Below are positions 8,799 to 17,117 of a DNA stretch of 64,000 bases, piece by piece. The first letter of the stretch is position 1. Each line of letters begins with the position of its first letter. The translations under genes and the position numbers were made by a program. The notes below the pieces were generated by a model. The model had not been told where the DNA came from, did not search any database, and saw only the letters and a list, made by a program, of their open reading frames with translations. This DNA comes from Rhodospirillaceae bacterium (GTDB lineage Bacteria; Pseudomonadota; Alphaproteobacteria; Kiloniellales; DSM-21159): NCBI GenBank assembly GCA_006969625.1, contig CP030885.1, forward strand, positions 3,545,430 through 3,609,429. The letters are read 5' to 3'.

Positions 8799-9644
8799 TC
8801 AGCCTGCCGCCGGCACGGCTCGCCCGGGATCCTGCAGCGCCGTGCGACGGAAGCCGGCGCGCCGCAAGGCCGGCTCCAGCAGCGCAAGCGTGTCGTCTGA
8901 TGCGGTAAAGAGGGCGAGATCGTCCCAGGCCGGATCCGGCGGCGACGCCGGCGCGGGCAGCCCGGCGAGCACTTGGGCGAGTCGACGGGCGACCGGCATC
9001 GCCGGGTCCAGGAACCTCGCCGCATGTCCCAGGGCCTCCTGCAGCTCCGGGACCAGGAAGGCATAGTGCGTGCAGCCGAGCACGACCGTATCGACGGCCG
9101 CGCGCTCGGCCTCCGGCAGACCGGCCAGGACAGCCCGGATGACCTCCCGGTCGAGCGGTTGGCCGCGCAGCTTCTTCTCCGCCTCGACGGCGAGACCCCG
9201 GCAGTCGGGGCGCAGCACGCGCGCGTCCGGCAGGAATGCGGCGATCAGGTCGTCGACATAGGGGCTGCGCGCGGTCCCTTCGGTGGCCAGCAGGGCAACG
9301 ACGCGGGTGCGCGAGACCTTCCCGGCTGTCTTCAACGGCGGCACCACCCCGACGAAGGGCAGATCGGCCAGCGCGGCGCGCAGCTCGGCGAGGACCGCCG
9401 TGCTCGCCGTGTTGCAAGCGACCACCGCGGCATCGAGGACGATGCGTGCGCGGACGGCGTGCACCAGGCCGGCAAGGCGTGCCGCGAGCACGGGCGCCGG
9501 CAGGCGGCCGTAAGGGAACATCGCATTGTCGGCCACGTAGAGTTGCGCCGCCTCCGGCACGCGCTGGCGGATGGCCGCCGCCACGCTCAGACCGCCGACC
9601 CCGGAATCGACCAGGAGAACGCGCCGGTGTAGCCCATCGTGCAT
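8799..9644 (-). CDS. murI: glutamate racemase
   Basis: Converts L- to D-glutamate for peptidoglycan precursor synthesis, by a cofactor-independent two-cysteine mechanism. All signatures are present: DSGVGGLSV at residues 13-21, VACNTAS with the first catalytic Cys at 77, and LGCTHY with the second at 191. The 281-residue length is normal. It is a single gene, divergent from zapE across 149 bases, where either gene may have its promoter. Confidence 0.95.
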   Translation of the reverse strand: MHDGLHRRVLLVDSGVGGLSVAAAIRQRVPEAAQLYVADNAMFPYGRLPAPVLAARLAGLVHAVRARIVLDAAVVACNTASTAVLAELRAALADLPFVGVVPPLKTAGKVSRTRVVALLATEGTARSPYVDDLIAAFLPDARVLRPDCRGLAVEAEKKLRGQPLDREVIRAVLAGLPEAERAAVDTVVLGCTHYAFLVPELQEALGHAARFLDPAMPVARRLAQVLAGLPAPASPPDPAWDDLALFTASDDTLALLEPALRRAGFRRTALQDPGRAVPAAG

Positions 9645-9793
9645 CGGTGCTTGGCCTCCTGAATCAGCCGGATTCGAAGCTGACCGGGATTCGAGCGGAG
9701 TTTATGGCAGGCATGGCGGCGGCCTCGCGACGGAAAACCCGCTCGCCGTGCAACTGGACGGGCGGGCTCTGCCTCAATAGACAGCATTGCGTC

Positions 9794-10993
9794 ATGACCG
9801 ACCTACCAATCTCAGACTCCAGCGCCGTACCTAGGTTGGAGATCTCCGGGACTTTCGCCGGGCTGGCTGCCGAGCGGGGGCCGCTCGCCGCCTACCGCGC
9901 CGCGCGGCACGAGGGCGTGCTCAAGCCCGACCCTGTACAGGAGCTGGCGGCCGAGAAGCTGCAAGGCCTCGCCCATGCTCTGACCGGCTACAGCGTGCAG
10001 GAAATGACGCCGGCGAGTTGGCGGGCGCGCCTCGGACTCGCCCGTCGGCCCAAGGCGGAGGCGCCGCAGGGGCTCTACCTCTACGGCTCCGTCGGTCGCG
10101 GCAAGTCGATGCTGATGGACCTCTTCTTCGCCGGGGCGCCGGTGGAGAAAAAGCGGCGCGTCCACTTCCATGCCTTCATGGCCGAGGTGCACGACCGCCT
10201 GCACGCCTGGCGCAAGAAGACCCGAGGCAGCAAGTCCGACCCTCTGCCGGAGCTGGCCAGTGCGCTGGCCGAGGAAGTCTGGCTGCTCTGCTTCGACGAG
10301 TTTCACGTCGTCAACATCGCCGATGCGATGATCCTGGGCCGCCTGTTCGAGGCGCTTTTCGATCGCGGCGTGGTGGTCGTCGCCACCTCCAACTTCCCGC
10401 CCGACCGGCTGTACGAAGGCGGCCTTCAGCGCGAGCGCTTCTTGCCCTTCGTGGCCCTGCTGAAGCGGCGCCTCGACCTGCTCGACCTGGGCGAAGGCAC
10501 GGACTATCGCCTGGCGCGCCTGCGCGAGATGCCGGTTTTCCACGCCCCGCTCGGCCCGCAAGCTCGGGCCCGGCTGGACGAGGCCTTCCGGCGCCTGACC
10601 GAAGGCGCCGAGCCGGCGCCGACCCACCTGACGGTGAAGGGACGCCGCCTGGAGGTGCCGGCGGCGGCGCGCGGGGTGGCGCGCTTCGACTTCGAGTCGC
10701 TGTGCGGGCAACCGTTGGGACCCGAGGACTACCTGACGCTGGCCACCCACTTCCACACCCTGGTGCTGGACGGGGTGCCGCGGCTGGACGCCGCCAGGCG
10801 CAACGAGGCGCGGCGCTTCATGACGCTGGTCGACGCGCTCTACGAGCACCGGGTCAACCTGGTCATGTCGGCCGACGCACCGCCCGAGGAGATCTACACG
10901 GGCGATGACGGCGGCTTCGAGTTCCGCCGCACGGTCAGCCGGCTCAACGAGATGCAGGCCGCCGACTACATCGCGCAAAGCCACCTGCCATAG
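9794..10993 (+). CDS. zapE: cell division protein ZapE (AFG1-like AAA ATPase)
   Basis: AFG1/ZapE-family ATPase of 399 residues. Related proteins act at the division ring in E. coli and in mitochondrial protein quality control. The Walker A motif GSVGRGKS lies at residues 98-105, followed by MDLFF and the family-typical RVHFHAFMAEVHDRLH stretch; Walker B is LLCFDEFHV. The C-terminal NLVMSADAPPEEIYTG region is also characteristic. I chose the ATG at 9794 because it gives the family's usual N-terminus; the frame is open much further upstream but that part is murI-antisense. No strong ribosome site is visible. Confidence 0.9.
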   Translation: MTDLPISDSSAVPRLEISGTFAGLAAERGPLAAYRAARHEGVLKPDPVQELAAEKLQGLAHALTGYSVQEMTPASWRARLGLARRPKAEAPQGLYLYGSVGRGKSMLMDLFFAGAPVEKKRRVHFHAFMAEVHDRLHAWRKKTRGSKSDPLPELASALAEEVWLLCFDEFHVVNIADAMILGRLFEALFDRGVVVVATSNFPPDRLYEGGLQRERFLPFVALLKRRLDLLDLGEGTDYRLARLREMPVFHAPLGPQARARLDEAFRRLTEGAEPAPTHLTVKGRRLEVPAAARGVARFDFESLCGQPLGPEDYLTLATHFHTLVLDGVPRLDAARRNEARRFMTLVDALYEHRVNLVMSADAPPEEIYTGDDGGFEFRRTVSRLNEMQAADYIAQSHLP

Positions 10994-11051
10994 GGCGAGG
11001 CGGCGCGCGGCCGGTTTGCATGGCCTGCCAAGCGCCCTTACCTTCACCGTC

Positions 11052-11459
11052 ATGGCCTACACCCCGCCGCCCGACGACGACCGCGACGCCCGTATGGAGG
11101 AGGAACCGTCTCCGCCCGCGCCTCGCGGCGGCGAGCCGGCGACGACGCCGGCGGTGGTGGTCTATGCGCTCTATCTCGCCTCGATCGTCTCCGGCCTGAC
11201 CGCGCTGGTCGGCGTCGTCGTCGCCTACCTCTACCGCGGCAAGGGCCCGGCCTGGCTCGATACGCATTTCACCTTCCAGATTCGCACTTTCTGGATGCTG
11301 TTGCTGTACAGCCTGTTGGGCGCTGCCCTGACGTTGGTGCTGATCGGCTGGCTGGTGCTGTTGTTTGTGCTGGTCTGGCTTCTGGTGCGCTGCGTGCGCG
11401 GCATTCAGTTCGTCAGTCGCAGCCAACCCTACCCCAACCCCGAGACCTGGCTCTGGTAG
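11052..11459 (+). CDS. DUF4870-like small membrane protein
   Basis: A 135-residue inner-membrane protein of unknown function. After a 35-residue acidic, Pro-rich cytoplasmic start come three hydrophobic segments (about residues 36-58, 78-97 and 98-117). The motif between them, WLDTHFTFQIRTFW, is what I associate with DUF4870/YIP1-like small membrane proteins. It follows zapE by 58 bases on the same strand and may share its transcript. The start ATG is the first that gives a compact protein. Confidence 0.65.
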   Translation: MAYTPPPDDDRDARMEEEPSPPAPRGGEPATTPAVVVYALYLASIVSGLTALVGVVVAYLYRGKGPAWLDTHFTFQIRTFWMLLLYSLLGAALTLVLIGWLVLLFVLVWLLVRCVRGIQFVSRSQPYPNPETWLW

Positions 11460-11474
11460 CGATACCGCCTCGCC

Positions 11475-11840
11475 TCATCCGGTGGTGCCGGCGGCGAGCC
11501 CTTCTCGGGCCATTTCGCCGCCCTGCGGGCCGTAGAAGACCACCCAGGCGGCAAAGTCCTCGCTGAAATCGACGAAGCGGTGCTCGACGCCCGCCGGGAC
11601 GAACAGCAGGTCGCCCGGCTCGACGGCGACTCGCTTGTCGGCACGCACGAAGGTGCCGCTGCCCCGCGCGACGATGTAGAGCTCGTCCTGATCGTGCGGC
11701 GTCTGCGGGTCCTCCGGAAAGGGCGGCGCGTACCAGCGCACCGACATGCTGCCGTGACGCAGCAGCAGCGCCGACAGGCGCCCGGCCTCGTTCGGCATCT
11801 CGGCCGCCGCCGCGATGCGCCAATGCCAATCCGTGCTCAT
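11475..11840 (-). CDS. cupin-domain protein
   Basis: A 121-residue single cupin_2 barrel. The first metal-binding motif is represented by HDQDELYIVARGSGTF and the second by PGDLLFVPAGVEHRF, with the usual His/Glu ligands HxxxE...H partly conserved. Such proteins range from sugar or ectoine epimerase-like enzymes to simple binding proteins; no substrate is suggested by the neighbours. The ATG at 11840 has GGGAGGG 11 bases upstream. It is convergent with the DUF4870-like gene (15 bases between stops). Confidence 0.75.
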   Translation of the reverse strand: MSTDWHWRIAAAAEMPNEAGRLSALLLRHGSMSVRWYAPPFPEDPQTPHDQDELYIVARGSGTFVRADKRVAVEPGDLLFVPAGVEHRFVDFSEDFAAWVVFYGPQGGEMAREGLAAGTTG

Positions 11841-11928
11841 CGCCCTGCACCCTCCCTGGACGGTCCCGTAGCGTCGCGCAAGCGGTTGCGGCGGTCAAAT
11901 GCACCGCCGGGCGGGCGGCGGCAAGACT

Positions 11929-12279
11929 TCAGCCGAGCTGCGCTGCCGTGGCCGTGACCTTTGCCTCGTGCACCGCCGCGGCGGCGGCCATCTTCGCAGA
12001 GATGGCAATGATCTGCGCCGCCGTTTCGTCGCCGCCGGCCGCCAGCGGTGCGCAGATTGCGATCACGATGGCGTTCAGCGCCTGAATCAGGCCGTTGTAG
12101 ACGCCCGCCGCCGCCACCGCTTCGGCGCCGGACATCTTGGCGCTGGCCTGGTACTTGGCGCGGGCGGAGGCGGCGCCGCTCAGGGCCGCGACGATCGGTA
12201 CCATGGCCTGCAGCGGCAGTGGGTCCGACGCACTGGGCAAGGAGATCGGCAGGGACACGCCGTCGATCGAGAGCGTCAC
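11929..12279 (-). CDS. hypothetical Ala-rich protein
   Basis: A 116-residue protein I do not recognise. It starts VTLSIDGVSLPI, then is strongly alanine-rich with amphipathic helices (VAALSGAASARAKYQASAKM and AQIIAISAKMAAAAAVHEAK) around a hydrophobic stretch ALNAIVIAICAPLAA that could be a membrane or pore-like helix. I start it at GTG 12279 because a strong AAGGAGAG lies 6 bases upstream; the open frame continues far beyond but only as antisense of the aminotransferase. It is divergent from that aminotransferase, 147 bases away. Confidence 0.55.
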   Translation of the reverse strand: MTLSIDGVSLPISLPSASDPLPLQAMVPIVAALSGAASARAKYQASAKMSGAEAVAAAGVYNGLIQALNAIVIAICAPLAAGGDETAAQIIAISAKMAAAAAVHEAKVTATAAQLG

Positions 12280-12426
12280 AAATCTCTCCTTCCAGGCGTC
12301 ATTCTGGTCAAGGTGGTGTGCGCTTGCAAGCAGTGCGGGTGTCATGGGGACAATCCGCGTCTTGCGGCCGGCCGGCTGGCGGAGTAGCTGAAGAGGGCGT
12401 CCTCCAGCCCGAAAGCGCACCCGCCG

Positions 12427-13623
12427 ATGCCCGAGACAGCGCCCGACACGCTTGCCGCTGCCGCCGCTGACATGCCGTTGCGGCCCGAAGTGGCCGAGAT
12501 GGAGGAATCGCGGATCGTCGAGGTCTGGAAGCTCGGCTTCGAGCGCGACGACGTGATCGGGCTGTGGGTCGGCGAGGGCGACCTGCCCACGCCCGACTTC
12601 ATCTGCGATCCGGCGATCGCCGCCCTGAAGAACGGCAGCACCTTCTATTCGCAGAAGCGCGGCCTGCCGGCGATGCGCCGGGCGCTCGCCGACTACTCGG
12701 CCGCGCTCTACGGCTTCAGGCCGGAGGAGGCGCGCATCACCCTCACCCAGGGCGGCATGAACGCCATGATCGTGGTGCTGCAGGCCTTTCTGCGCCCCGG
12801 CGACAAGGTCGCCATCGTCAGTCCGATCTGGCCCAACATCGTCTCCGCGGTGCGGCTGATGGGCGGCGAGCCGGTGCAGGTCTCGCTCGAGCATGCCGCC
12901 GACGGAAGCTTCCGGCTCGACCTCGACAAGCTGGAGGACGTGCTGAAGCGCGGCGTGCGCGCCCTCTTCGTCGCCACCCCCAGCAATCCGACCGGCTGGA
13001 TGCTCGACGAGGCCGGCATCGCGGAGGTGCTGGGCCTGACGCGCAAGTACGGCATCTGGCTGATGGCCGACGAGGTCTACAACCGCTTCACCTACGCGCG
13101 GCCCTTCGCACCCTCGTTCCTCGCCCAGGCCGAGGCGGACGAGCCCGTCGTCGCCGTCAACTCCTTTTCCAAGGCCTGGGCGATGACCGGCTGGCGGCTC
13201 GGCTGGGTGGTGCACCCGCCGATGCTGGGCGACGTGCTCGACAAGATCATCGAGTTCAACACCTCGGGCACCCAGTCCTTCCTGCAGTACGGCGCCATCG
13301 CCGCGCTCGAGAAAGGCGAGCCCTTCGTCGCCGAGATGGTCGCGCGGTGCCGGCGCGGCCGCGATCTGGTCTACCAGGGGCTGGCGGATCTGCCGCGGGT
13401 GACCCTGGCGCAGCCGCCGGGCGCCTTCTACAGCTTCTTCCAGGTCGAAGGCGTCGCCGACTCGCTCGCCTTCGCCAAGCGCATGGTGCATGAGGCGGGC
13501 GTCGGGCTGGCGCCCGGTTCGGCCTTCGGCCCAGGGGGCGAGGGGCACCTGCGGCTCTGCTTTGCCAGCTCCGAAGCGCGGCTGTCGCAAGCCCTGGATC
13601 GGATGCGACCGCTCCTGTCTTAG
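12427..13623 (+). CDS. class I/II PLP-dependent aminotransferase
   Basis: A 398-residue fold-type I aminotransferase of the aspartate/alanine/aromatic group. Visible are the substrate-domain motif GLWVGEGDLPTPDFI, the PLP-contact segments TPSNPTGWML and ADEVYNRFTY, the PLP-binding lysine in NSFSKAWAMTGWRLGW, and the C-terminal LRLCFA arginine that binds the substrate carboxylate. The specific amino donor cannot be assigned. The start at 12427 is the first ATG; a second at 12472 (MPLRPEV) would also make a complete enzyme. No operon partner is evident. Confidence 0.85.
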   Translation: MPETAPDTLAAAAADMPLRPEVAEMEESRIVEVWKLGFERDDVIGLWVGEGDLPTPDFICDPAIAALKNGSTFYSQKRGLPAMRRALADYSAALYGFRPEEARITLTQGGMNAMIVVLQAFLRPGDKVAIVSPIWPNIVSAVRLMGGEPVQVSLEHAADGSFRLDLDKLEDVLKRGVRALFVATPSNPTGWMLDEAGIAEVLGLTRKYGIWLMADEVYNRFTYARPFAPSFLAQAEADEPVVAVNSFSKAWAMTGWRLGWVVHPPMLGDVLDKIIEFNTSGTQSFLQYGAIAALEKGEPFVAEMVARCRRGRDLVYQGLADLPRVTLAQPPGAFYSFFQVEGVADSLAFAKRMVHEAGVGLAPGSAFGPGGEGHLRLCFASSEARLSQALDRMRPLLS

Positions 13624-13790
13624 AATCGACAAGTATTTGGCAGATCTTAAGAATTTGCTGCCGACCCCTGCGCGGACTGCATGGGGGGCGCGTGAAACCC
13701 TCATTGGCGGAAGGGTCGGAGCGGCAATACCTGGGAAGGTGCACGGCAGGTCGGAAGCCACCGACCCCGTCTGCCCCTGGAGCCCCTGAC

Positions 13791-14009
13791 ATGGCGAGCA
13801 TAGCCTTCGTCGCCGACAACACCATCCCCGGTCTGGGTGCCAGCGATCTGGTGCGCCGCACGGTCGACCGCATCAGTCTGGGCAGCCCCCTCGCCCAGAT
13901 GCGCAGCGACGCCGACCAGGCCCGCGGCGAAGTGCGGCTGCACCGCGATCTGGCCGATCTCGATGCCCGCACTCTCGGGGACATCGGACTGGACCTCAGC
14001 CGGCAGTAG
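13791..14009 (+). CDS. DUF1127-like small protein
   Basis: A 72-residue protein. Its C-terminus, LHRDLADLDARTLGDIGLDL, follows the DUF1127 pattern (LxxLxDRxLxDIGL), a short arginine-rich motif found in many small alphaproteobacterial proteins; some members influence phosphate and C1 metabolism and RNA turnover. Here the arginines are fewer than usual and the protein has an extra 45-residue N-terminal part, so it is a divergent member. The 167 bases upstream contain an AT-rich patch near 13630-13660 and no gene. A 12-bp hairpin follows the stop. Confidence 0.55.
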   Translation: MASIAFVADNTIPGLGASDLVRRTVDRISLGSPLAQMRSDADQARGEVRLHRDLADLDARTLGDIGLDLSRQ

Positions 14010-14036
14010 CGAAGATCGGCGCAGATCCGACGAAGA

Positions 14037-14064
14037 ACGGCGCGCTCCCCGCGGAGCGCGCCGT
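14037..14064. terminator. 12-bp perfect hairpin between convergent genes
   Basis: ACGGCGCGCTCC (14037-14048), a CCGC loop, and the exact complement at 14053-14064. It sits between the stops of the DUF1127-like gene (+) and the DUF1150 gene (-). There is no long T run on either side, so if it terminates transcription it does so as a strong stem, probably in both directions. Confidence 0.6.
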
Positions 14065-14102
14065 CGCGATTCGAGGTCGCCGCCCTTCAGAGCGGCGCCG
14101 GC

Positions 14103-14327
14103 TCAGTGGACGCTCATCGGCGTCAGGCCCTGTTGGACCAGGGCGGCGAAGGCGGTCTCGGGGTCGCGCATGCTGCCGAGCTGGGTCCCGTCGGCGGCAT
14201 GGACCACGACGAAGGGCTGGCCGTCGTCGGCTACGGCCGGCCTGACGTAGGCGACGTCGTTGACGCCGAAGGCCAAAAAGTCCTGCTGGCTCAGGCTGCG
14301 CGCGGTGGTCTGGCTGATGTTCGCCAT
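14103..14327 (-). CDS. DUF1150 family protein
   Basis: A 74-residue protein with the DUF1150 layout: FLAFGVNDVAYVRPAV near the N-terminus, then VVHAADGTQLG and a C-terminal LTPMSVH. This family is nearly restricted to alphaproteobacteria and its gene usually lies right after an hsp20 gene, as here (hsp20 ends 189 bases upstream). Its role is unknown, but the pairing suggests a heat-shock or proteostasis connection. The start at 14327 has GAGAGGTAAG upstream. Confidence 0.8.
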   Translation of the reverse strand: MANISQTTARSLSQQDFLAFGVNDVAYVRPAVADDGQPFVVVHAADGTQLGSMRDPETAFAALVQQGLTPMSVH

Positions 14328-14516
14328 GGCGTATCTTACCTCTCTCTTGCCGCGGCCCGACGTCGGCACCGCAGCGTCGTTGACGAGCCCGGCCCGGCGA
14401 GCCCCTGGAATCGCCCGCCGTCCTTGCCGACGGCCCTTGCGGTTCCTCTTGTGGCGGCCTCGCGCCGGCCGGCCGACGGCACGGCTCCGGCAGGAGCCCG
14501 GATGCTGCGAGGGATC

Positions 14517-15017
14517 TCAGTCCTCGTCGTTCAACGTCCGGCCCGGCCCCGCCGCTCCCGAAGACGCACCGGTGCCGGTCTGTGCCACGGTCTTGCGGCC
14601 CTGATCGGCGTCCGTACGGATCTTCACCGTCCTGACCGCAGGCTCGATATAGGGTCGCTTCAGGTCGATGTGGAGGAGGCCGCGGTCGAGCACCGCACCC
14701 TCGACCTCCAGGCCGTCGGCCAGCATGAATGCACGCTTGAACTGGCGCGAAGCGATGCCGCGGTGCAGGAAGACCCGCTCGCCCTCGTCCTGCTGGCGGC
14801 CGGCGATGATCAGCTGGTTCTGTTCGACCTGGATCGAGAGCTCGTCCTCGGAAAAGCCGGCGACGGCCAGCGTGATCCGCAGCCTGCCGTCCGGCAGTTC
14901 CTCGACGTTGTAGGGCGGATAGCCGTCGCCGCCGGTCTTGGCGATGCGGTCCAGGCTGCGCTCCAGTTGCTCGAACCCCAGCAGCAATGGGGAGTTGAAC
15001 ATGCTCGCTCGGCTCAT
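14517..15017 (-). CDS. Hsp20 small heat-shock protein
   Basis: A 166-residue alpha-crystallin chaperone that holds unfolding proteins in the cytoplasm. The ACD core runs from about residue 36 to 130 (PPYNVEELPDGRLRITLAVA, ELSIQVEQNQLIIAGRQ, RQFKRAF, LLHIDLKRP). The C-terminal IxI-type anchor is weak (TVKIRTD). N-terminal residues SRASMFNSPLLLGFEQLERS are typical of the HspD/IbpA-like alphaproteobacterial type. The ATG at 15017 has GAGGAA at good spacing. I looked upstream for an RpoH-type promoter and found no convincing one. Confidence 0.9.
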   Translation of the reverse strand: MSRASMFNSPLLLGFEQLERSLDRIAKTGGDGYPPYNVEELPDGRLRITLAVAGFSEDELSIQVEQNQLIIAGRQQDEGERVFLHRGIASRQFKRAFMLADGLEVEGAVLDRGLLHIDLKRPYIEPAVRTVKIRTDADQGRKTVAQTGTGASSGAAGPGRTLNDED

Positions 15018-15193
15018 CGGCGCCCGTTCCTCGCTCGGCAGGCCGGCCCTCGCGCGGCGACGGGCGTGCCTGCTGACCCTGACATGCAAGGCGTCTTCCG
15101 GGCTGCGCCACGGTGCGGCCGCCACCCGGCTTCGCTTGCCGCAGGATGCCTGCAGCCCGTCGGTCGAATCAATGGCTTGCCGCGCTCACGCGG

Positions 15194-16363
15194 TCATGAG
15201 GGCGGGTCGGCTTGGGCCTTGAGGTGCAGCGCCGCGCGCGCATAGCCGCCGTCGGCGCCGTCCAGGAAGTGCATGTGATCGCGCGCCAGCGCCGAAGGCA
15301 CGATGCAGGTCATCAGCGCCGCCGACTGCTCCCACAGGCCGAAACGCAGCGTCCCCGCCGCATGCGCCTGACCGAGCAGGGACTTCAGCTCCGAAAGCGT
15401 GTCGGAATCGCAGTCCACGGTCATGCGCAGCATGTCGTCGAACTTGCGGAAGTCGGTGTTGCTGGCCGTATCCGTGCGATACGCGCGCGGGTCGAAGCCG
15501 CCCACTTTCCAACCGGTCCTGTCGAGCAGCCAGGCGATCAGGGTCATCAGCCGCAGCTTGCGTAGCTGCTTGCCCAGCGTCGTGTCGCCCGAGCGGCTGG
15601 CGCGTGCCTCCAGCTCCAGCCCCTCGGGCGGCCATTCGAAGCCGGGACCGCGCGCCGGCACCGGGTGGCCGCCGCGCTCGGTGCGGTTCAGGAGCTCGAC
15701 GATGCGTCCGGCGGCCGTCACGAAGGCCGGGTCGTCCGCGGCGCCGACGGGGGCCACCAAGAGCGAGACGATGCACCCGCGCCGATTGGCGACCGGCGTC
15801 CAGCGGCAAGACAGACCGGACAGGTCGGGGCGTGCGCCGGCCGGCGCCGCATCGACGGCGTAGCGCCCGCTCTTCATCGCCTGTTCCGCCCACGCCAAGC
15901 CGCGGCCGGTGAACATGGCGTAGGTCACCTGCGCCGAGGCGGCGAAGCGTGCGACCAGTACCTCGTGCCCGGCGGTGCGGACGTCGTCGACGGGCACGAG
16001 CGCCGCGCGCAGGGTCAGGCCGAGTTCCTCCTCGACCCAGCGGACCGTTTGCGACAGCGCCTCCTCAGCGGCTGCCCGCTCTGCCGGCGCGACGGCGAAG
16101 CCGGCACCGTCACCGCCGAAGACGAAGGGGAAGTCGCGATGCCCGAGGCGGTTCATCACCGCGGCGATCGCCGCGGCTCCCGCCATGTTGACCGCCTTGT
16201 AGCCGCCCGCGTCGATCGCCTCGGTCGAGCGCTCCACGTCGGTCAGCCCCAGCCACCAGCCGTCGGGCAGCGCCGCATAAACGTTCCGATCGAGCGCCTG
16301 GGCGAACTCGCGGAAAGGCCGCGTCCCGCTGTAGAATTCGCTCTCTGTCTCGTCGCTCGCCAT
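15194..16363 (-). CDS. DUF3095 family protein (nucleotide-cyclase-like domain)
   Basis: A 389-residue DUF3095 protein. The N-terminal region has features reminiscent of class III cyclase/GGDEF folds: the strand-loop GLTDVERSTEAIDAG with an acidic residue where metal would bind, VNMAGAAAIAAVM, and FVFGGDGAGF. The second half (GKQLRKLRLMTLIAWLLDRT and onward) is the conserved family-specific part. No enzymatic activity is established to my knowledge. A GGAGATCC ribosome site precedes the ATG. It appears to be transcribed alone. Confidence 0.8.
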   Translation of the reverse strand: MASDETESEFYSGTRPFREFAQALDRNVYAALPDGWWLGLTDVERSTEAIDAGGYKAVNMAGAAAIAAVMNRLGHRDFPFVFGGDGAGFAVAPAERAAAEEALSQTVRWVEEELGLTLRAALVPVDDVRTAGHEVLVARFAASAQVTYAMFTGRGLAWAEQAMKSGRYAVDAAPAGARPDLSGLSCRWTPVANRRGCIVSLLVAPVGAADDPAFVTAAGRIVELLNRTERGGHPVPARGPGFEWPPEGLELEARASRSGDTTLGKQLRKLRLMTLIAWLLDRTGWKVGGFDPRAYRTDTASNTDFRKFDDMLRMTVDCDSDTLSELKSLLGQAHAAGTLRFGLWEQSAALMTCIVPSALARDHMHFLDGADGGYARAALHLKAQADPPS

Positions 16364-16454
16364 CGTTTCGGATCTCCGGATCTCGCCGGCTTGGTGGCCG
16401 CATTCTGGTGTACGATGGCTGCGGTCCGTCGGTTTCGCGCTCCTGTGGCCGGGA

Positions 16455-17117
16455 TCACACCTGCGCGACGAGTTGGCGGTAGAGCCGCATCTGGCCCCGG
16501 TCGTGGACCAGGAATTCCGGGTGCCACTGCACGCCCATCAGCACCCCGTCGCCGCGCGTCTCGATCGCCTGCACCACATGGGCGCGGTCGCGCGCCACCA
16601 CCTCCAGCCCGTCCCCGAGCCGGTCGACCGCCTGATGGTGCAGGGCGTTCACCCGCGCCCGGTCGCGGCCGAGGATCCCGTGCAGGCGACTGCCGCGCTT
16701 GATGCTCACCGTCTTGCGCGGCAGCGCCGTGCGCATCCACCGGGCGTCGGCATAGACCGCGTGGATGTCGGCGTGCAGCGTGCCGCCGCGCGCCACGTTG
16801 AGCATCTGTGCGCCGCGGCAGATGCCGAGCACCGGCCAGTTCCGTGCCATGGCGAAGTCGAGCGCACGCAGCTCCAGGGCGTCGCGCTCCGGGTCCAGCC
16901 GGATCGCCGGGTCCAGTTCGCCGCCGTAGAGCGTGGGGGCGATGTCGTCGCCGCCACCGACCACCAGCGCGTCCAGCACCGCCAGCGGCTGAGCGCGGTC
17001 GGGCAGCACGCGGCGCGGCCAGCCGCCGGCGCGCAGCACCGCTACCGCATTGAACCACCACATCCAGCGGCTGCCGTGGCGCGACAATGTCACGCCGACC
17101 AAAGGGCGGCGGCTCAT
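16455..17117 (-). CDS. class I glutamine amidotransferase-like (peptidase C26) protein
   Basis: A 220-residue gamma-glutamyl hydrolase/GATase-fold protein. The nucleophile elbow is GICRGAQMLNVARGG (Cys in place) and the His/Glu of the triad lie in VQWHPEF. The VVGGGDDIAPTLYGG segment is typical of the C26 (PuuD-like) group, which cleaves gamma-glutamyl amides. Its ATG overlaps the stop of the upstream amidoligase gene by 4 bases, so the two proteins are coupled. A role in removing or editing a gamma-glutamyl-type bond made by the amidoligase is an inference from this pairing. Confidence 0.8.
   Translation of the reverse strand: MSRRPLVGVTLSRHGSRWMWWFNAVAVLRAGGWPRRVLPDRAQPLAVLDALVVGGGDDIAPTLYGGELDPAIRLDPERDALELRALDFAMARNWPVLGICRGAQMLNVARGGTLHADIHAVYADARWMRTALPRKTVSIKRGSRLHGILGRDRARVNALHHQAVDRLGDGLEVVARDRAHVVQAIETRGDGVLMGVQWHPEFLVHDRGQMRLYRQLVAQV

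Noticed and set aside
15018..15193. Heat-shock (RpoH or CIRCE) element before hsp20
   Set aside because: I found no TTAGCACTC-type inverted repeat and no convincing RpoH pair, so no regulatory site is claimed.
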